Positions 18,384 to 27,325 of a stretch of 64,000 nt of DNA are shown one piece after another. The DNA is taken from the NCBI RefSeq assembly GCF_029846715.1, contig NZ_JARVWW010000014.1, positions 62,001 to 126,000 on the forward strand, written 5' to 3'. Positions within the stretch are counted from its first letter, which is position 1; the number at the start of each line of letters is the position of its first letter. A program made the translations under genes and the position numbers. A model generated the notes under the pieces. That model was not told where the DNA came from. It did not search any database and worked only from the letters and a program-made list of their open reading frames with translations. This DNA is from Bradyrhizobium nivariense. GTDB taxonomy: Bacteria > Pseudomonadota > Alphaproteobacteria > Rhizobiales > Xanthobacteraceae.

Positions 18384-21300
18384 CTACCAAGCGTAGCGGA
18401 CGACGCCCTTGCCGGCGTAGGAGCGGGTGACGTTCGAGAACTCGCCCTCGAAGGTCGCTGACGCAGACCAGCCGCTCATCCAGCTCATCTGCACCGCCGC
18501 CGTGGTCAGTGCGGAATCTCGCGCCTGGGCGGCGCCGTTCACGACGAACGCCGATCCGGGCAACGTCTGAAATACCGCGCCGACGGTGCGGTCCGGATTG
18601 TAGTCATGCGCCCAGGCGACGCGGCCGCGCAGCGTCATCAGGCCGCCGGCCGCGGCGAACGACTTATCCGCGCGCAGGCCGAGTTCGGTGCGGGTGCTGG
18701 TCACGTTCTTGGCGGCATAATTCAGCGCGAAGACGTTGCTGCCGACCACAGCGAACTCTGAATAGCTCGGAAGGCTGAACATGGTGGCCTGGAGCGCCGC
18801 ATAGGGCGTGAGGCCGATCCACTGCGTGGCATGGCGATAGCCGCCCTCGATCCGGCCCGAGAGCGCGTTGGCGTTGAACTGTGCACGCAACTGATCGACA
18901 CCGGCAGCAGTGACGATGCGGTTTGTCGTGACGTCCTGCCAGCCATAGGCCAGCGCGGCCGTGATATAGGCCGGTCCGGCGGTATGGCGCACGAAGGCGC
19001 CGGCCTGGAACAGGTCGGAGCGGCCCCAGCCGAGCCCGTTGACGTTGAATCCGGTGCCGCCGCCCGCAAGCGCAAAGCCGGCGATCGTCGACGGCGAGAA
19101 GCGATAGTCGAGGCCGACGGCGGTACCGTAGACGCTGCTGGTGGTGTTGTTGGAGCCGAGAGCAGCGTTGCCGTCGGTGGTCTGCGAGCCACCATAGCCG
19201 GCGGCCCACACATCCCAGCGCTGCTCAAACGTCGTAGTCGGCGCCTTCCGGGAGATCGAAGCAAACGCGTCGCGTGCGCTCTTGTCACGCGCACTCTTGC
19301 CGGTCGCGGCATACGCATTCGCGCTCGTCTCGTCGACGAAGGGCGTCGCACCCGGTGTGCCGCTGCGCCCTGAGCCGAACACGTCGGTCAACAGGCCGAG
19401 GAACAGGTTCATCGCGTTGAACGTCGTCTGCTGCGAACCCGTTGCCGACTCGCCGGAAGTCTGCGTCAGGCCGGCCGGCGAAAGGTTCGCAAGCACCACG
19501 GGCAGGCTGCCGGTGCTATCGAAATAACGCGCCAGCGCGTTGGCGACGTTCTGCTGGTTGACGTTAAGACCCGAACCGTAGCTCAGCGAAAGATCCAGGA
19601 AGACGTTGTTCGGGTCGTAGCTCAGGACGGCCTTCAGGTTCGACGAGAGCCCCGCAACGACCGGATTGAACCTATCGGGGAGAGTTGACGCATTCAGGAT
19701 CGTGTAGTGCTTCGCGATCGTGCCGGTCGGAACGACCACCACGGTGGCGCCGCCGAGCGTCGCCGTTCCGGTCACGGCCGTAAGGCCGCTGCTGGCACCC
19801 GAGACCCGCACCATGTAGTTCGACGCGCTCGTGAACGACAGATCGCCGGACACGGTGAGCGTCCCGGTCGGCTTGCCCGGCGCCAGCGTGCCGCCATTGA
19901 CGACGGTGTTGCCGACCGTGCCGATACCGCCGAATGTGCCGCCGGCGGCGACGGTCACATTGCCGTTGATGGTTCCGGCGAGGATGAGCGTGCCGCCAAG
20001 CACGTTCCAGTCCTGATTTCCGGTGCCTGTCACCGTCCAGGTCGAGCTGTCGACCTTGTTGAAGGTCGAGAAGCCGTCGTACTGGAGGCCGGTACCGATC
20101 AAGCTGAGATCGAACGTGCCCTTGCCAGTGCCGCCAAGCTGGAACGTGTCGGTACCGGTGCCGAGAACCAGGCCGTTGATGATGCTGCCGGGCCCGAGCG
20201 TAAGCGTGTTCGGGCCGCAGATACAAAACTCGATCGCGGCAAAGCCGGTCGCGGCGTTGATGGTGCCGGAGTTGAAGACGCTCGCTCCGCCATTCACGCT
20301 GATGCCGACACCCCCGGCCCCGACAGTGATGGTGCCGGTATTGACGACCTGGTTGCCCGTTGTGAACGCGCTCACGTCGATGCCGATGCCGGAATCGCCG
20401 ACGGTGATCGTGCCGCTGTTGGTCACGGTGTTGGAATCACCGAAAGCTATGATGCCCTCGGCGAAATCGGCCCCCGCGATCCGTCCACTGTTGGTGATCG
20501 TGGAGGACAGGCCCGTAAAGGCGATGCCCGCACCGCCCAGGCCGACATTGATCGTCCCGCTCTGGCTGATGACGGCCCGATCGCCCTGCACCGAAATGCC
20601 CGCCGATCCGCTGTCGCCCGTCGTGATCGAACCGCCATTGGTCACCTTGGCGTCATCGCCGAACACGGCAATGCCGACGCCAAAGTCGCCGGCCATGATG
20701 GCGCCGAAATTGCTGACGGTTTGGAAGTTCCCCTGCATGAAGATACCGGCGGCATTCTGCCCGACCGAGATCGTACCGGTGGCCGTGTTGGTGACCGTGT
20801 TGTTGTCATTGATCGCGAGAATGCCGCCTGAGAATCCACCGGAATCGCCAATCGTGATCGTACCGGCATTGGTCACGGTCGCGCCGCCGAAGGCGTAGAT
20901 GCCGATCGAATCGCTGCCTCCGGTGATCGTGCCGGTCACGGTATTGGTGATCGTATTGTTCAGGCCCGCGAAGATGCCCGCGCCCGATACGCCCACCGAC
21001 ACGGCCCCGCTGTTGGTGACGGTATTGTTATCGCCGACCGAGAGCGCGATGCCGCCGTCGCCGGTGGTGATCGTGCCGGCATTGGCAATGATGTTGTGAT
21101 CCAGCGCGGAGATGCCCAGGCCATTGTCGAGCACCGTGATGACGCCGTTATTGGTCACGGCGTTCGAGTTACCAATGCTGATGCCGATCAGGCCCGAGCC
21201 TGGCGACAGCGTTCCGTTGTTGGTGACGGTGCTGAAATCGTTGACGCCGATCGACACCGTGCCGTTGTCCTGGACAGCAGCTCCGTGCAGCACATTGACG

Positions 21301-21527
21301 ATGAGGCTGTCGACCCCGGCTCCGGCCTGAAAGCCGTCGATATCGGAGCCGCTGCAGGTGACGGTCTGGCCGCTCAAGGCGGGATCGGGGACGCATTGCG
21401 CGCTGGCCGATGTCGTCGAAAGACCAAGGCCGAACACAATGGTCAGGATTGCCGATGCGCCGACGGATGACACGGCGCCGCCCCGGCGCAGTCGATCCTG
21501 CCGCCTCCGTAGCCCCTCGCCCCTCAC
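18384..21527 (-). CDS. Autotransporter with repetitive passenger and C-terminal beta-barrel
   Basis: A 1047-residue protein when started at GTG 21525-21527 (GGGAG upstream); the frame is open to an ATG at 21650. A signal peptide ends at TTSASAQ. The passenger at ~45-480 is built of ~20-residue units of the type NTVTNSGTITVGDSGIGI, expected to fold as a right-handed beta-helix. A linker/pertactin-like part (LTLGPGSIINGLVLGTGTDT; GGTFGGIGTVGNTVVNGGTL) leads to the ~270-residue autotransporter barrel (WDVWAAGYGGSQTTDGNAAL) ending in ...VRYAW with a terminal aromatic residue. It is secreted through the outer membrane by the type V path and probably acts in adhesion or aggregation. Its stop is three bases from the convergent MCE gene. 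Confidence 0.9.
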   Translation of the reverse strand: MRGEGLRRRQDRLRRGGAVSSVGASAILTIVFGLGLSTTSASAQCVPDPALSGQTVTCSGSDIDGFQAGAGVDSLIVNVLHGAAVQDNGTVSIGVNDFSTVTNNGTLSPGSGLIGISIGNSNAVTNNGVITVLDNGLGISALDHNIIANAGTITTGDGGIALSVGDNNTVTNSGAVSVGVSGAGIFAGLNNTITNTVTGTITGGSDSIGIYAFGGATVTNAGTITIGDSGGFSGGILAINDNNTVTNTATGTISVGQNAAGIFMQGNFQTVSNFGAIMAGDFGVGIAVFGDDAKVTNGGSITTGDSGSAGISVQGDRAVISQSGTINVGLGGAGIAFTGLSSTITNSGRIAGADFAEGIIAFGDSNTVTNSGTITVGDSGIGIDVSAFTTGNQVVNTGTITVGAGGVGISVNGGASVFNSGTINAATGFAAIEFCICGPNTLTLGPGSIINGLVLGTGTDTFQLGGTGKGTFDLSLIGTGLQYDGFSTFNKVDSSTWTVTGTGNQDWNVLGGTLILAGTINGNVTVAAGGTFGGIGTVGNTVVNGGTLAPGKPTGTLTVSGDLSFTSASNYMVRVSGASSGLTAVTGTATLGGATVVVVPTGTIAKHYTILNASTLPDRFNPVVAGLSSNLKAVLSYDPNNVFLDLSLSYGSGLNVNQQNVANALARYFDSTGSLPVVLANLSPAGLTQTSGESATGSQQTTFNAMNLFLGLLTDVFGSGRSGTPGATPFVDETSANAYAATGKSARDKSARDAFASISRKAPTTTFEQRWDVWAAGYGGSQTTDGNAALGSNNTTSSVYGTAVGLDYRFSPSTIAGFALAGGGTGFNVNGLGWGRSDLFQAGAFVRHTAGPAYITAALAYGWQDVTTNRIVTAAGVDQLRAQFNANALSGRIEGGYRHATQWIGLTPYAALQATMFSLPSYSEFAVVGSNVFALNYAAKNVTSTRTELGLRADKSFAAAGGLMTLRGRVAWAHDYNPDRTVGAVFQTLPGSAFVVNGAAQARDSALTTAAVQMSWMSGWSASATFEGEFSNVTRSYAGKGVVRYAW

Positions 21528-21756
21528 GTCACGCGCTCCCCATTCCCTGCAGTTCCGCCGGGAACTTAGGCCATCAGGAGGCCCCGCAATACTACGCTCC
21601 GCCCGAATGCGTCCGTTTGGCGCACAACCGGGATGGAATCCGGCGGGCATGTTGCAACCGGGCCACGGTTTTGCGACTCAAACTTCCCATTTTGCGCGTG
21701 GTGCGCCTCACTCCGGCCGGCCGCGACGCCGCCCATCCTACGGCATCCGCAATGGC

Positions 21757-22797
21757 TCAGTAATTGGTGGCCGCCGCTTCATTCGGGATGCCGTCGATCG
21801 GGCATTCCGCGGTCCCCGGCGTCGAGCGGGTCATCGCCTCGACCATGTCCCGGGTGCCTTCGGGATCGGCAATCCAGTTCTTGTAGAAATCATAGGGGCA
21901 GGCCGCGACGCCGCGCGGGCTTTCGCCGGAATTGATCATGCCGGTGTAGCCGCGATGGACCAGCTTGTAGAGATGGTTCTGCGACTGACCGTTGCGACGG
22001 GCATCGCGGATCAGATGTTTCGACAGCTGGGCATACTGGATGCCGTAGTCCTCCTCGCCGCACTCACCGAGCGTGCGGCCGTCGAAACCGATGATCGCGG
22101 AGTGACCGAAATAGGAATAGACCCCGTCGAAGCCGGCGGCATTGGCGACCGCGACATAGACATTGTTGGCCCACGCCATCGCCTTGGAAATCAGGATCTG
22201 CTGTTCCTTGGCCGGATACATGTAGCCCTGGCAACGCACGATCAGCTCGGCGCCCTTCATGGCGCAGTCGCGCCAGATCTCCGGGAAATTGCCGTCGTCG
22301 CAGATGATCAGGCTGACCTTCATCCCTTTCGGGCCATCGGAGACATAGGTGCAATTGCCGGGATACCAGCCCTCGATCGGCACCCACGGCATGATCTTGC
22401 GGTACTTCTGCACGATCTCACCCTTGTCGTTCATCAGGATCAGGGTGTTGTAGGGCGCCTTGTGCGGATGCTCCTCGTGGCGCTCGCCGGTGAGCGAGAA
22501 TACACCCCACACCTTGGCCTTGCGGCAGGCCTCCGCAAAAATCGCGGTCTCTTCACCGGGCACCGCGCAAGCGGTCTCATACATCTCCTTGGAATCGTAC
22601 ATGATGCCCTGGGTGGAGTATTCCGGAAAAATCACCAGATCCATGCCGGGAAGGCCGGTCTTCATGCCCACCACCATGTCGGCGATCTTGCGGGCGTTAT
22701 CGAGCACCTCGGCCTTGGTGTGCAGGCGGGGCATCTTGTAGTTGACCACCGCGACGCCGACGGTGTCGTTGCTGCTGGAGATGTCACCGTGAAGCAT
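21757..22797 (-). CDS. amiE: Aliphatic amidase
   Basis: A 346-residue protein, the same length as Pseudomonas AmiE and clearly similar from end to end (MLHGDISSSNDTVGVAVVNY). It hydrolyses short-chain aliphatic amides such as acetamide and propionamide to the acid and ammonium. The nitrilase-superfamily triad is present: Glu59 in VIFPEYS, Lys in KYRKIMPW, and Cys in SLIICDDGNFPEIW. It is the last gene of the minus-strand urt-fmd cluster, 59 bp after fmdB, so its job is amide breakdown after ABC-mediated import. Cytosolic. Confidence 0.97.
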   Translation of the reverse strand: MLHGDISSSNDTVGVAVVNYKMPRLHTKAEVLDNARKIADMVVGMKTGLPGMDLVIFPEYSTQGIMYDSKEMYETACAVPGEETAIFAEACRKAKVWGVFSLTGERHEEHPHKAPYNTLILMNDKGEIVQKYRKIMPWVPIEGWYPGNCTYVSDGPKGMKVSLIICDDGNFPEIWRDCAMKGAELIVRCQGYMYPAKEQQILISKAMAWANNVYVAVANAAGFDGVYSYFGHSAIIGFDGRTLGECGEEDYGIQYAQLSKHLIRDARRNGQSQNHLYKLVHRGYTGMINSGESPRGVAACPYDFYKNWIADPEGTRDMVEAMTRSTPGTAECPIDGIPNEAAATNY

Positions 22798-22856
22798 TTT
22801 GGCCGCTCCTGTACTTTATTTGTTTGAGATTGCCGCCGGTAAGTCAGCCGCGTGAA

Positions 22857-23234
22857 TCAGTGGCTGATCATCCAGGGCCGCGCGGTCGGAAAACCCTTGG
22901 CACCGCTCCTGGTCTTGGTCACCAGCCGCGCCGGCTTTTTCTTGTCCGATGAGTTCTTGTCCGACGAGTTTTTTCCCGTCGAGCAGCAGCCGCAGCCGGG
23001 GCCATGCGAGGCCTTGTATTGCGCAAGCGTCTGCGGCGCGTGGGTGCTGCGCTCGTTGACGGCGTGTGCTTTTCGCTTTTCCGAGGGCATGCAGAAGAAA
23101 TTCGGCGCGGTCAGAATCACGCGAGGCGCCATGGTCTCGCAACTTGGACAGGCCTGCGGATCGTCGTATTCGGCCATCGGGCGCAGATCCTTGAACGGAC
23201 CGCAATCGTCACAGAGATATTCATAGACCGGCAT
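22857..23234 (-). CDS. fmdB: FmdB-family zinc-ribbon protein
   Basis: A 125-residue protein. The N-terminal ~45 residues are the FmdB zinc ribbon (MPVYEYLCDDCGPF...CPSCETMAPRV) with two CxxC pairs. The rest is unusual: a CGCC cluster, a duplicated KNSSDKNSSDKK and a basic tail. In Methylophilus fmdB lies beside formamidase and amide transporter genes and was proposed to regulate them; the same neighbours are found here (fmdA 92 bp upstream, amiE downstream). Direct evidence of regulation by the family is thin. Confidence 0.88.
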   Translation of the reverse strand: MPVYEYLCDDCGPFKDLRPMAEYDDPQACPSCETMAPRVILTAPNFFCMPSEKRKAHAVNERSTHAPQTLAQYKASHGPGCGCCSTGKNSSDKNSSDKKKPARLVTKTRSGAKGFPTARPWMISH

Positions 23235-23326
23235 CGCATCATCCCTACGCTGTTGCCTGTGAGAGACTGTCCCGCGGCGGATGCGGGGCGGCAGTTACGC
23301 CGTCCCGCATCCGCCTCGTGCAGGGA

Positions 23327-24556
23327 TTACTTGTCGGGCGAGATCGGCATCTGGATATCGCCCTTGATGTGCTTGATAGGCCCTGCCGACGACGGCATCA
23401 CGTCGAAGTCGAAGATCTCCGTCGGCAGCCAGAGCGTGGCGCAGGCATTGGGCACGTCGACCACGCCGGAGATGTGCCCCTGGCACGGCGCGGTGCCGAG
23501 GATCGAATAGGCCTGAGCGCCTGAGTAGCCGAACTTCTTCAGGTACTCGATGGCGTTGAGACAGGCCTGGCGGTAGGCGATGTGGACGTCGAGATAATGC
23601 TGCTTGCCGGCCTCGTCGACCGAGATGCCCTCGAAGATCAGATAGTCCTTGTAGTTCGGCGTGATCGGCGACGGCTTGAAGATCGGGTTCTTGATGCCGT
23701 ATTTCGCCATGCCGTCCTTGATCACCTCGACCTTCAGATGCAGCCAGCCGGCCATCTCGATCGCACCGCAGAAGGTGATCTCGCCGTCGCCCTGGCTGAA
23801 GTGCAGATCGCCCATCGAGAGACCGGCACCGGGCACATAGACCGGGAAGTAGATCTTCGAGCCGCGCGAGAGGTCCTTGATGTCGCAATTGCCGCCGTGC
23901 TCGCGCGGCGGCACGGTGCGCGCGCCTTCCGCGCCGATCTTGTCCTTGACGTCGCCCTTGGCGCGGCCGCCATGAGCGGTCGGCGCGAATGGCGGATTGG
24001 CAAGGCCGGGCACGCGGGTCGGGTTGGTCGCGATCAGCTCGGCCTCGCGCTTGTTCCAGGTGTCCAGCATCTTCGGATCGGGCAGACAGCCGATCAGGCC
24101 GGGATGGATCAAGCCGGCGAAATTGACGCCGGGTACGTGGCGCGACGAGGTGTAGAGGCCCTTGATGTCCCAGATCGACTTCTGCGCCAACGGGAAATGG
24201 TCGGTGAGAAAGCCGCCGCCGTTCTGCTTGGAGAAGAATCCATTGAAGCCCCACAGGCTCTCCTTCATCGGACCGACGTCGAGCAGATCAACGACGAGGA
24301 GGTCGCCGGGCTCGGCACCCTTGACGCCGATCGGGCCGGAGAGGAAGTGAACGATCGACAGATCGATGTCGCGTACGTCGTCGGCGGAATCGTTGTTCTT
24401 GATGAAGCCGCCGGTCCAGTCATAGGTCTCGATGATGAAATCATCGCCAGGATTGACCCAGGCCACGATCGGAATGTCGGGGTGCCAGCGGTTATGCACC
24501 ATATCATTTTCATAGGGCGACTTGGTGAGATCGACCTTGATCAGTGTCTCTGGCAT
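23327..24556 (-). CDS. fmdA: Formamidase
   Basis: A 409-residue protein starting MPETLIKVDLTKSPYENDMV at 24556; the frame is open a little further upstream. It belongs to the acetamidase/formamidase family (FmdA_AmdA), whose Methylophilus member has nearly the same length. It splits formamide to formate and ammonium. Family stretches are visible: HNRWHPDIPIVAWVNPGDDF, the metal-site-like HFSQGDGEITFCGAIEMAGW, and AYSILGTAPCQGHISGVVDV. It lies 28 bp downstream of urtE and so is part of the transporter operon. Confidence 0.96.
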   Translation of the reverse strand: MPETLIKVDLTKSPYENDMVHNRWHPDIPIVAWVNPGDDFIIETYDWTGGFIKNNDSADDVRDIDLSIVHFLSGPIGVKGAEPGDLLVVDLLDVGPMKESLWGFNGFFSKQNGGGFLTDHFPLAQKSIWDIKGLYTSSRHVPGVNFAGLIHPGLIGCLPDPKMLDTWNKREAELIATNPTRVPGLANPPFAPTAHGGRAKGDVKDKIGAEGARTVPPREHGGNCDIKDLSRGSKIYFPVYVPGAGLSMGDLHFSQGDGEITFCGAIEMAGWLHLKVEVIKDGMAKYGIKNPIFKPSPITPNYKDYLIFEGISVDEAGKQHYLDVHIAYRQACLNAIEYLKKFGYSGAQAYSILGTAPCQGHISGVVDVPNACATLWLPTEIFDFDVMPSSAGPIKHIKGDIQMPISPDK

Positions 24557-24584
24557 CGAGATGCTCCCCTTTTTACACGGTTGG

Positions 24585-25274
24585 TTAGACGGACAGATAT
24601 TTCGAGACCTGCGCGGCATCGACGGCGTTACGCGGATCGTCGCGCACGATCTCGCCGTTCTCGATCACCAGCACCCGGTCGGCGATATCGAGCGCAAAGC
24701 TCAGGACCTGCTCGGACACGACGATCGACAGCCCCTTTTCATCGCGGATGCGCTTGAGCGTGCGCGCCATGTCCTTGATGATCGACGGCTGAATGCCTTC
24801 GGTCGGCTCGTCCAGGAGCAGAACCTTCGGCTTGGTCGCGAGCGCACGCGCAATCGCGAGCTGCTGCTGCTGGCCGCCGGAAAGATTGCCGCCGCGGCGG
24901 CCCTTCATCTCCAGCAGCACCGGAAACAGTTCGTAGATGTCGGCCGGCACCTCGGTCCCGCCGGAGACCACGAGCCCGGTCTCGATGTTCTCCTTCACCG
25001 TCATGGTGGAGAAGATCATGCGGCCCTGCGGCACATAGGCGAGGCCCTTGGCCACCCGCTCGTAGCTCGGCAAATTGCCAAGCTCGGCGCCGTCCATGGT
25101 CACCGAGCCACTCTTGGTCGGCAGGATGCCCATCAGCGACTTCATCAGCGTGGTCTTACCCATGCCGTTGCGGCCCATGATCGCCACGATCTCGTTGGGC
25201 GCTACCTTGACGTTGAGCCCGTGCAGCACCTCGCTCTGGCCGTAGGCGACGTGGAGGTCTGAAATTGCCAGCAT
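24585..25274 (-). CDS. urtE: Urea/short-chain amide ABC transporter, ATP-binding protein
   Basis: A 229-residue LivF-type ATPase. Walker A is GRNGMGKTTL, the ABC signature is NLSGGQQQQLAIARAL, and Walker B is KVLLLDEPTEGI. The conserved VPQGRMIFSTMTVKENIETG is typical of the UrtE/LivF subgroup. It pairs with UrtD as the two ATPases of the importer. It is followed at 28 bp by fmdA and preceded by a 69-bp gap that holds a family E palindrome. Confidence 0.93.
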   Translation of the reverse strand: MLAISDLHVAYGQSEVLHGLNVKVAPNEIVAIMGRNGMGKTTLMKSLMGILPTKSGSVTMDGAELGNLPSYERVAKGLAYVPQGRMIFSTMTVKENIETGLVVSGGTEVPADIYELFPVLLEMKGRRGGNLSGGQQQQLAIARALATKPKVLLLDEPTEGIQPSIIKDMARTLKRIRDEKGLSIVVSEQVLSFALDIADRVLVIENGEIVRDDPRNAVDAAQVSKYLSV

Positions 25275-25295
25275 CGGCGTTGCTCCTTATTTCTT

Positions 25296-25344
25296 GCGCA
25301 TGATCTTGTCCGGAAACCGGACGCCACTTTCCGGAATCATGCGC
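25296..25344. repeat. Dispersed palindrome, family E (copy 2)
   Basis: GCGCATGATCTTGTCCGGAA and TTCCGGAATCATGCGC form a long imperfect hairpin that fills most of the urtD-urtE gap and touches the urtD stop codon. It is the same family as 3656-3701. Inside an operon it could affect mRNA decay between urtD and urtE. Confidence 0.75.
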
Positions 25345-26099
25345 TAGTGGCCGAGGTACACTTCGACGACCTTGGGGTCGTTCTTCACCTTCTCCATGGT
25401 GCCCTCCGAGAGGATCTGGCCCTGGTGAAGCACGGTGACCTTGTGCGCGATGTCCTCGACGAATTTCATGTCGTGCTCGATCACCAGCACCGAACGGTTC
25501 TTGATGATGCGGTTGAGCAGTTCGGCGGTCTTGGCACGCTCCGACACGCTCATGCCGGCGACGGGCTCGTCGAGCATCAGCAGGTCCGGATCCTGGATCA
25601 GCAGCATGCCGATCTCGAGCCATTGCTTCTGGCCGTGACTGAGCAGATCGGCATTCACGTTCAGCCGATCCTTCAGGAAGATCATTTCGGCCACTTCATG
25701 CACCCGGTCGCGCACGGCGGCGTCGCGCGTGAAGGTCAGCGCGCCGAACACCGAGCGGCCGCGCGGGTACGAAATCTCCAAATTCTCGAACACCGTGAGA
25801 TCGTCATAGATCGACGGATTCTGGAACTTGCGCCCGACGCCGGTCTTGACGATCTCGTTTTCTCTCATCCGCGTCAGCTCCTTGCCGCGGAACTGGATCG
25901 AGCCTGACGTTGCTTTGGTCTTGCCGCAGATGAGGTCGAGCACGGTGGTCTTGCCGGCGCCGTTCGGCCCGATGATGACGCGGATTTCGTTCTCGTCGAC
26001 GTAAAAGGAGAGATCGTTGACCGCCTTGAACCCGTCGAATGACACGGTCAGCGCTTCGACGGCGAGCAGGAATTCCTTGGGCTGATGACCGACGAGCAT
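25344..26099 (-). CDS. urtD: Urea/short-chain amide ABC transporter, ATP-binding protein
   Basis: A 251-residue LivG-type ATPase with Walker A GPNGAGKTTVLDLI, the UrtD-like segment VGRKFQNPSIYDDLTVFENL and Walker B DLLMLDEPVAGMS. The signature region reads LLSHGQKQWLEIGMLL, with SHGQ in place of the canonical SGGQ, as is usual in UrtD. The start is ATG 26099 with AGGAG before it. This start-site module occurs twice in tandem (see 26103-26171). Confidence 0.93.
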   Translation of the reverse strand: MLVGHQPKEFLLAVEALTVSFDGFKAVNDLSFYVDENEIRVIIGPNGAGKTTVLDLICGKTKATSGSIQFRGKELTRMRENEIVKTGVGRKFQNPSIYDDLTVFENLEISYPRGRSVFGALTFTRDAAVRDRVHEVAEMIFLKDRLNVNADLLSHGQKQWLEIGMLLIQDPDLLMLDEPVAGMSVSERAKTAELLNRIIKNRSVLVIEHDMKFVEDIAHKVTVLHQGQILSEGTMEKVKNDPKVVEVYLGH

Positions 26100-26102
26100 G
26101 AT

Positions 26103-26153
26103 CTATCTCCTCACTGCCAGCGTGGCATCGGCATCGTGGTGACTTACGAGCAT
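26103..26153 (-). other. Duplicated urtD start module: 16-codon leader-like reading frame
   Basis: A second Shine-Dalgarno and ATG lie 54 bases upstream of the urtD start. GTGAGGAGATCATCATGCTC here and GTGAGGAGATAGATCATGCTC at urtD are near-identical. The upstream copy starts MLVSHHDADATLAVRR and stops at TAG 26103-26105, three bases before the urtD ATG. It looks like a short tandem duplication of the gene's 5' end in which one copy was closed by a stop. It might permit translational coupling between urtC and urtD; no known function. Confidence 0.5.
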
Positions 26154-26163
26154 GATGATCTCC

Positions 26164-27306
26164 TCACTCCGCCGGGGCGCCGTCGGCGACCGAGCCTTCG
26201 GTCCAGCCGGCGGGTTTCGGTTTGCGCGACGAGATCAGGCCGTCGATGCGCGGCTGCACATAGTCGCCCCAGATCCCGGCAAGGCCGTTCGGAAAGGCCA
26301 GGACCACGGCGATGAACAACCCGCCCAGTCCGAACAGCCACAATTCTGGAAATGTTTCCGACAGGCTGGTCTTGGCAAAGTTGACCAGCAGCGTGCCGTA
26401 GACCGCGCCGAGGATCGACAGCCGGCCGCCCACCGCGGTGTAGATCACCATTTCGATCGACGGCACGATGCCGACAAAGGACGGCGACATGAAGCCGACA
26501 TTGAGCGCAAACATGGCACCGCCGATCGCGGCGAAGATTGCGGCGATACAGAAGGCAAAGATCTTGAAGTTCGCGACGCTATAACCGGAGAAGCGGACCC
26601 GGTCCTCTTTCTCGCGCATCGCGACCAGGATGCGTCCGAGCTTGGAGTGCCGGATGAACTGCGCGATCATAATGCAGACGAACAGGCATCCGACTTCGAA
26701 AAAGTACAGCACGACCTTGGCGTGGTCGGGCCGGATGTCCCAGCCCTTCAGCGTCCGCAGATCGGTCATGCCGTTGATGCCGCCGGTGTAGCCCTGCTGG
26801 CCCACGATCAGGATGGTGAGAATGGCCGCGACAGCTTGGGTGATGATCGCGAAATAGGTGCCGCCGACCCGGCGCTTGAACATCGCGGTGCCGATGATCC
26901 AGGCGAAAATGCCGGGCACGAGAATGATGGCGGCGATCGTGAAGGTAAGGCTGTTGAAGGGCTTCCAGAACAGCGGCAGCGAGGTGATCTGATTCCAGTC
27001 CATGAAATCCGGAATACCGGGCGTCGACTGGATCTTGGTGTTCTCCACGCTCGATGCCTCGAGCTTGAGGAACATCGCCATGCAGTAGCCGCCGAGCCCG
27101 AAGAACACGCCCTGGCCGAGGCTCAGAATGCCGCCGTAACCCCAGCAGACCACCAGCCCGAGCGCGACGAAGGCATAGGTCAGATATTTCGCGACCAGAT
27201 TGAGCCTGAAGACGTCGAGCGTGAGCGGAAGGATCACCACAAGGAAGACCGCGAGCAACAGAATTCCGATGAGCTCCGATCGGTTGAAGAAGCGGTTATC
27301 GGTCAT
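26164..27306 (-). CDS. urtC: Urea/short-chain amide ABC transporter, permease
   Basis: A 380-residue LivM-type inner-membrane permease with about ten hydrophobic segments. UrtC features include LVVCWGYGGILSLGQGVFFG and GRILVAMREKEDRVRFSGYS, the cytoplasmic EAA-like coupling loop. A central insertion (ASSVENTKIQSTPGIPDFMD) is long compared with LivM but usual in UrtC. The C-terminus (SSRKPKPAGWTEGSVADGAP) is cytosolic. It forms the membrane channel with UrtB, whose gene ends 20 bp upstream. Confidence 0.94.
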   Translation of the reverse strand: MTDNRFFNRSELIGILLLAVFLVVILPLTLDVFRLNLVAKYLTYAFVALGLVVCWGYGGILSLGQGVFFGLGGYCMAMFLKLEASSVENTKIQSTPGIPDFMDWNQITSLPLFWKPFNSLTFTIAAIILVPGIFAWIIGTAMFKRRVGGTYFAIITQAVAAILTILIVGQQGYTGGINGMTDLRTLKGWDIRPDHAKVVLYFFEVGCLFVCIMIAQFIRHSKLGRILVAMREKEDRVRFSGYSVANFKIFAFCIAAIFAAIGGAMFALNVGFMSPSFVGIVPSIEMVIYTAVGGRLSILGAVYGTLLVNFAKTSLSETFPELWLFGLGGLFIAVVLAFPNGLAGIWGDYVQPRIDGLISSRKPKPAGWTEGSVADGAPAE

Positions 27307-27325
27307 TGCATCAGCCTTCCGTTTC

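Noticed and set aside
20250..21330. Regularly repeated DNA that could suggest a CRISPR array or minisatellite
   Set aside because: The repeats are in frame, imperfect and encode the autotransporter's beta-helix units; there are no constant repeats with unique spacers.
23582..24757. Plus-strand 391-codon frame opposite formamidase
   Set aside because: Antisense to a clearly conserved FmdA sequence; composition typical of a GC-driven shadow.
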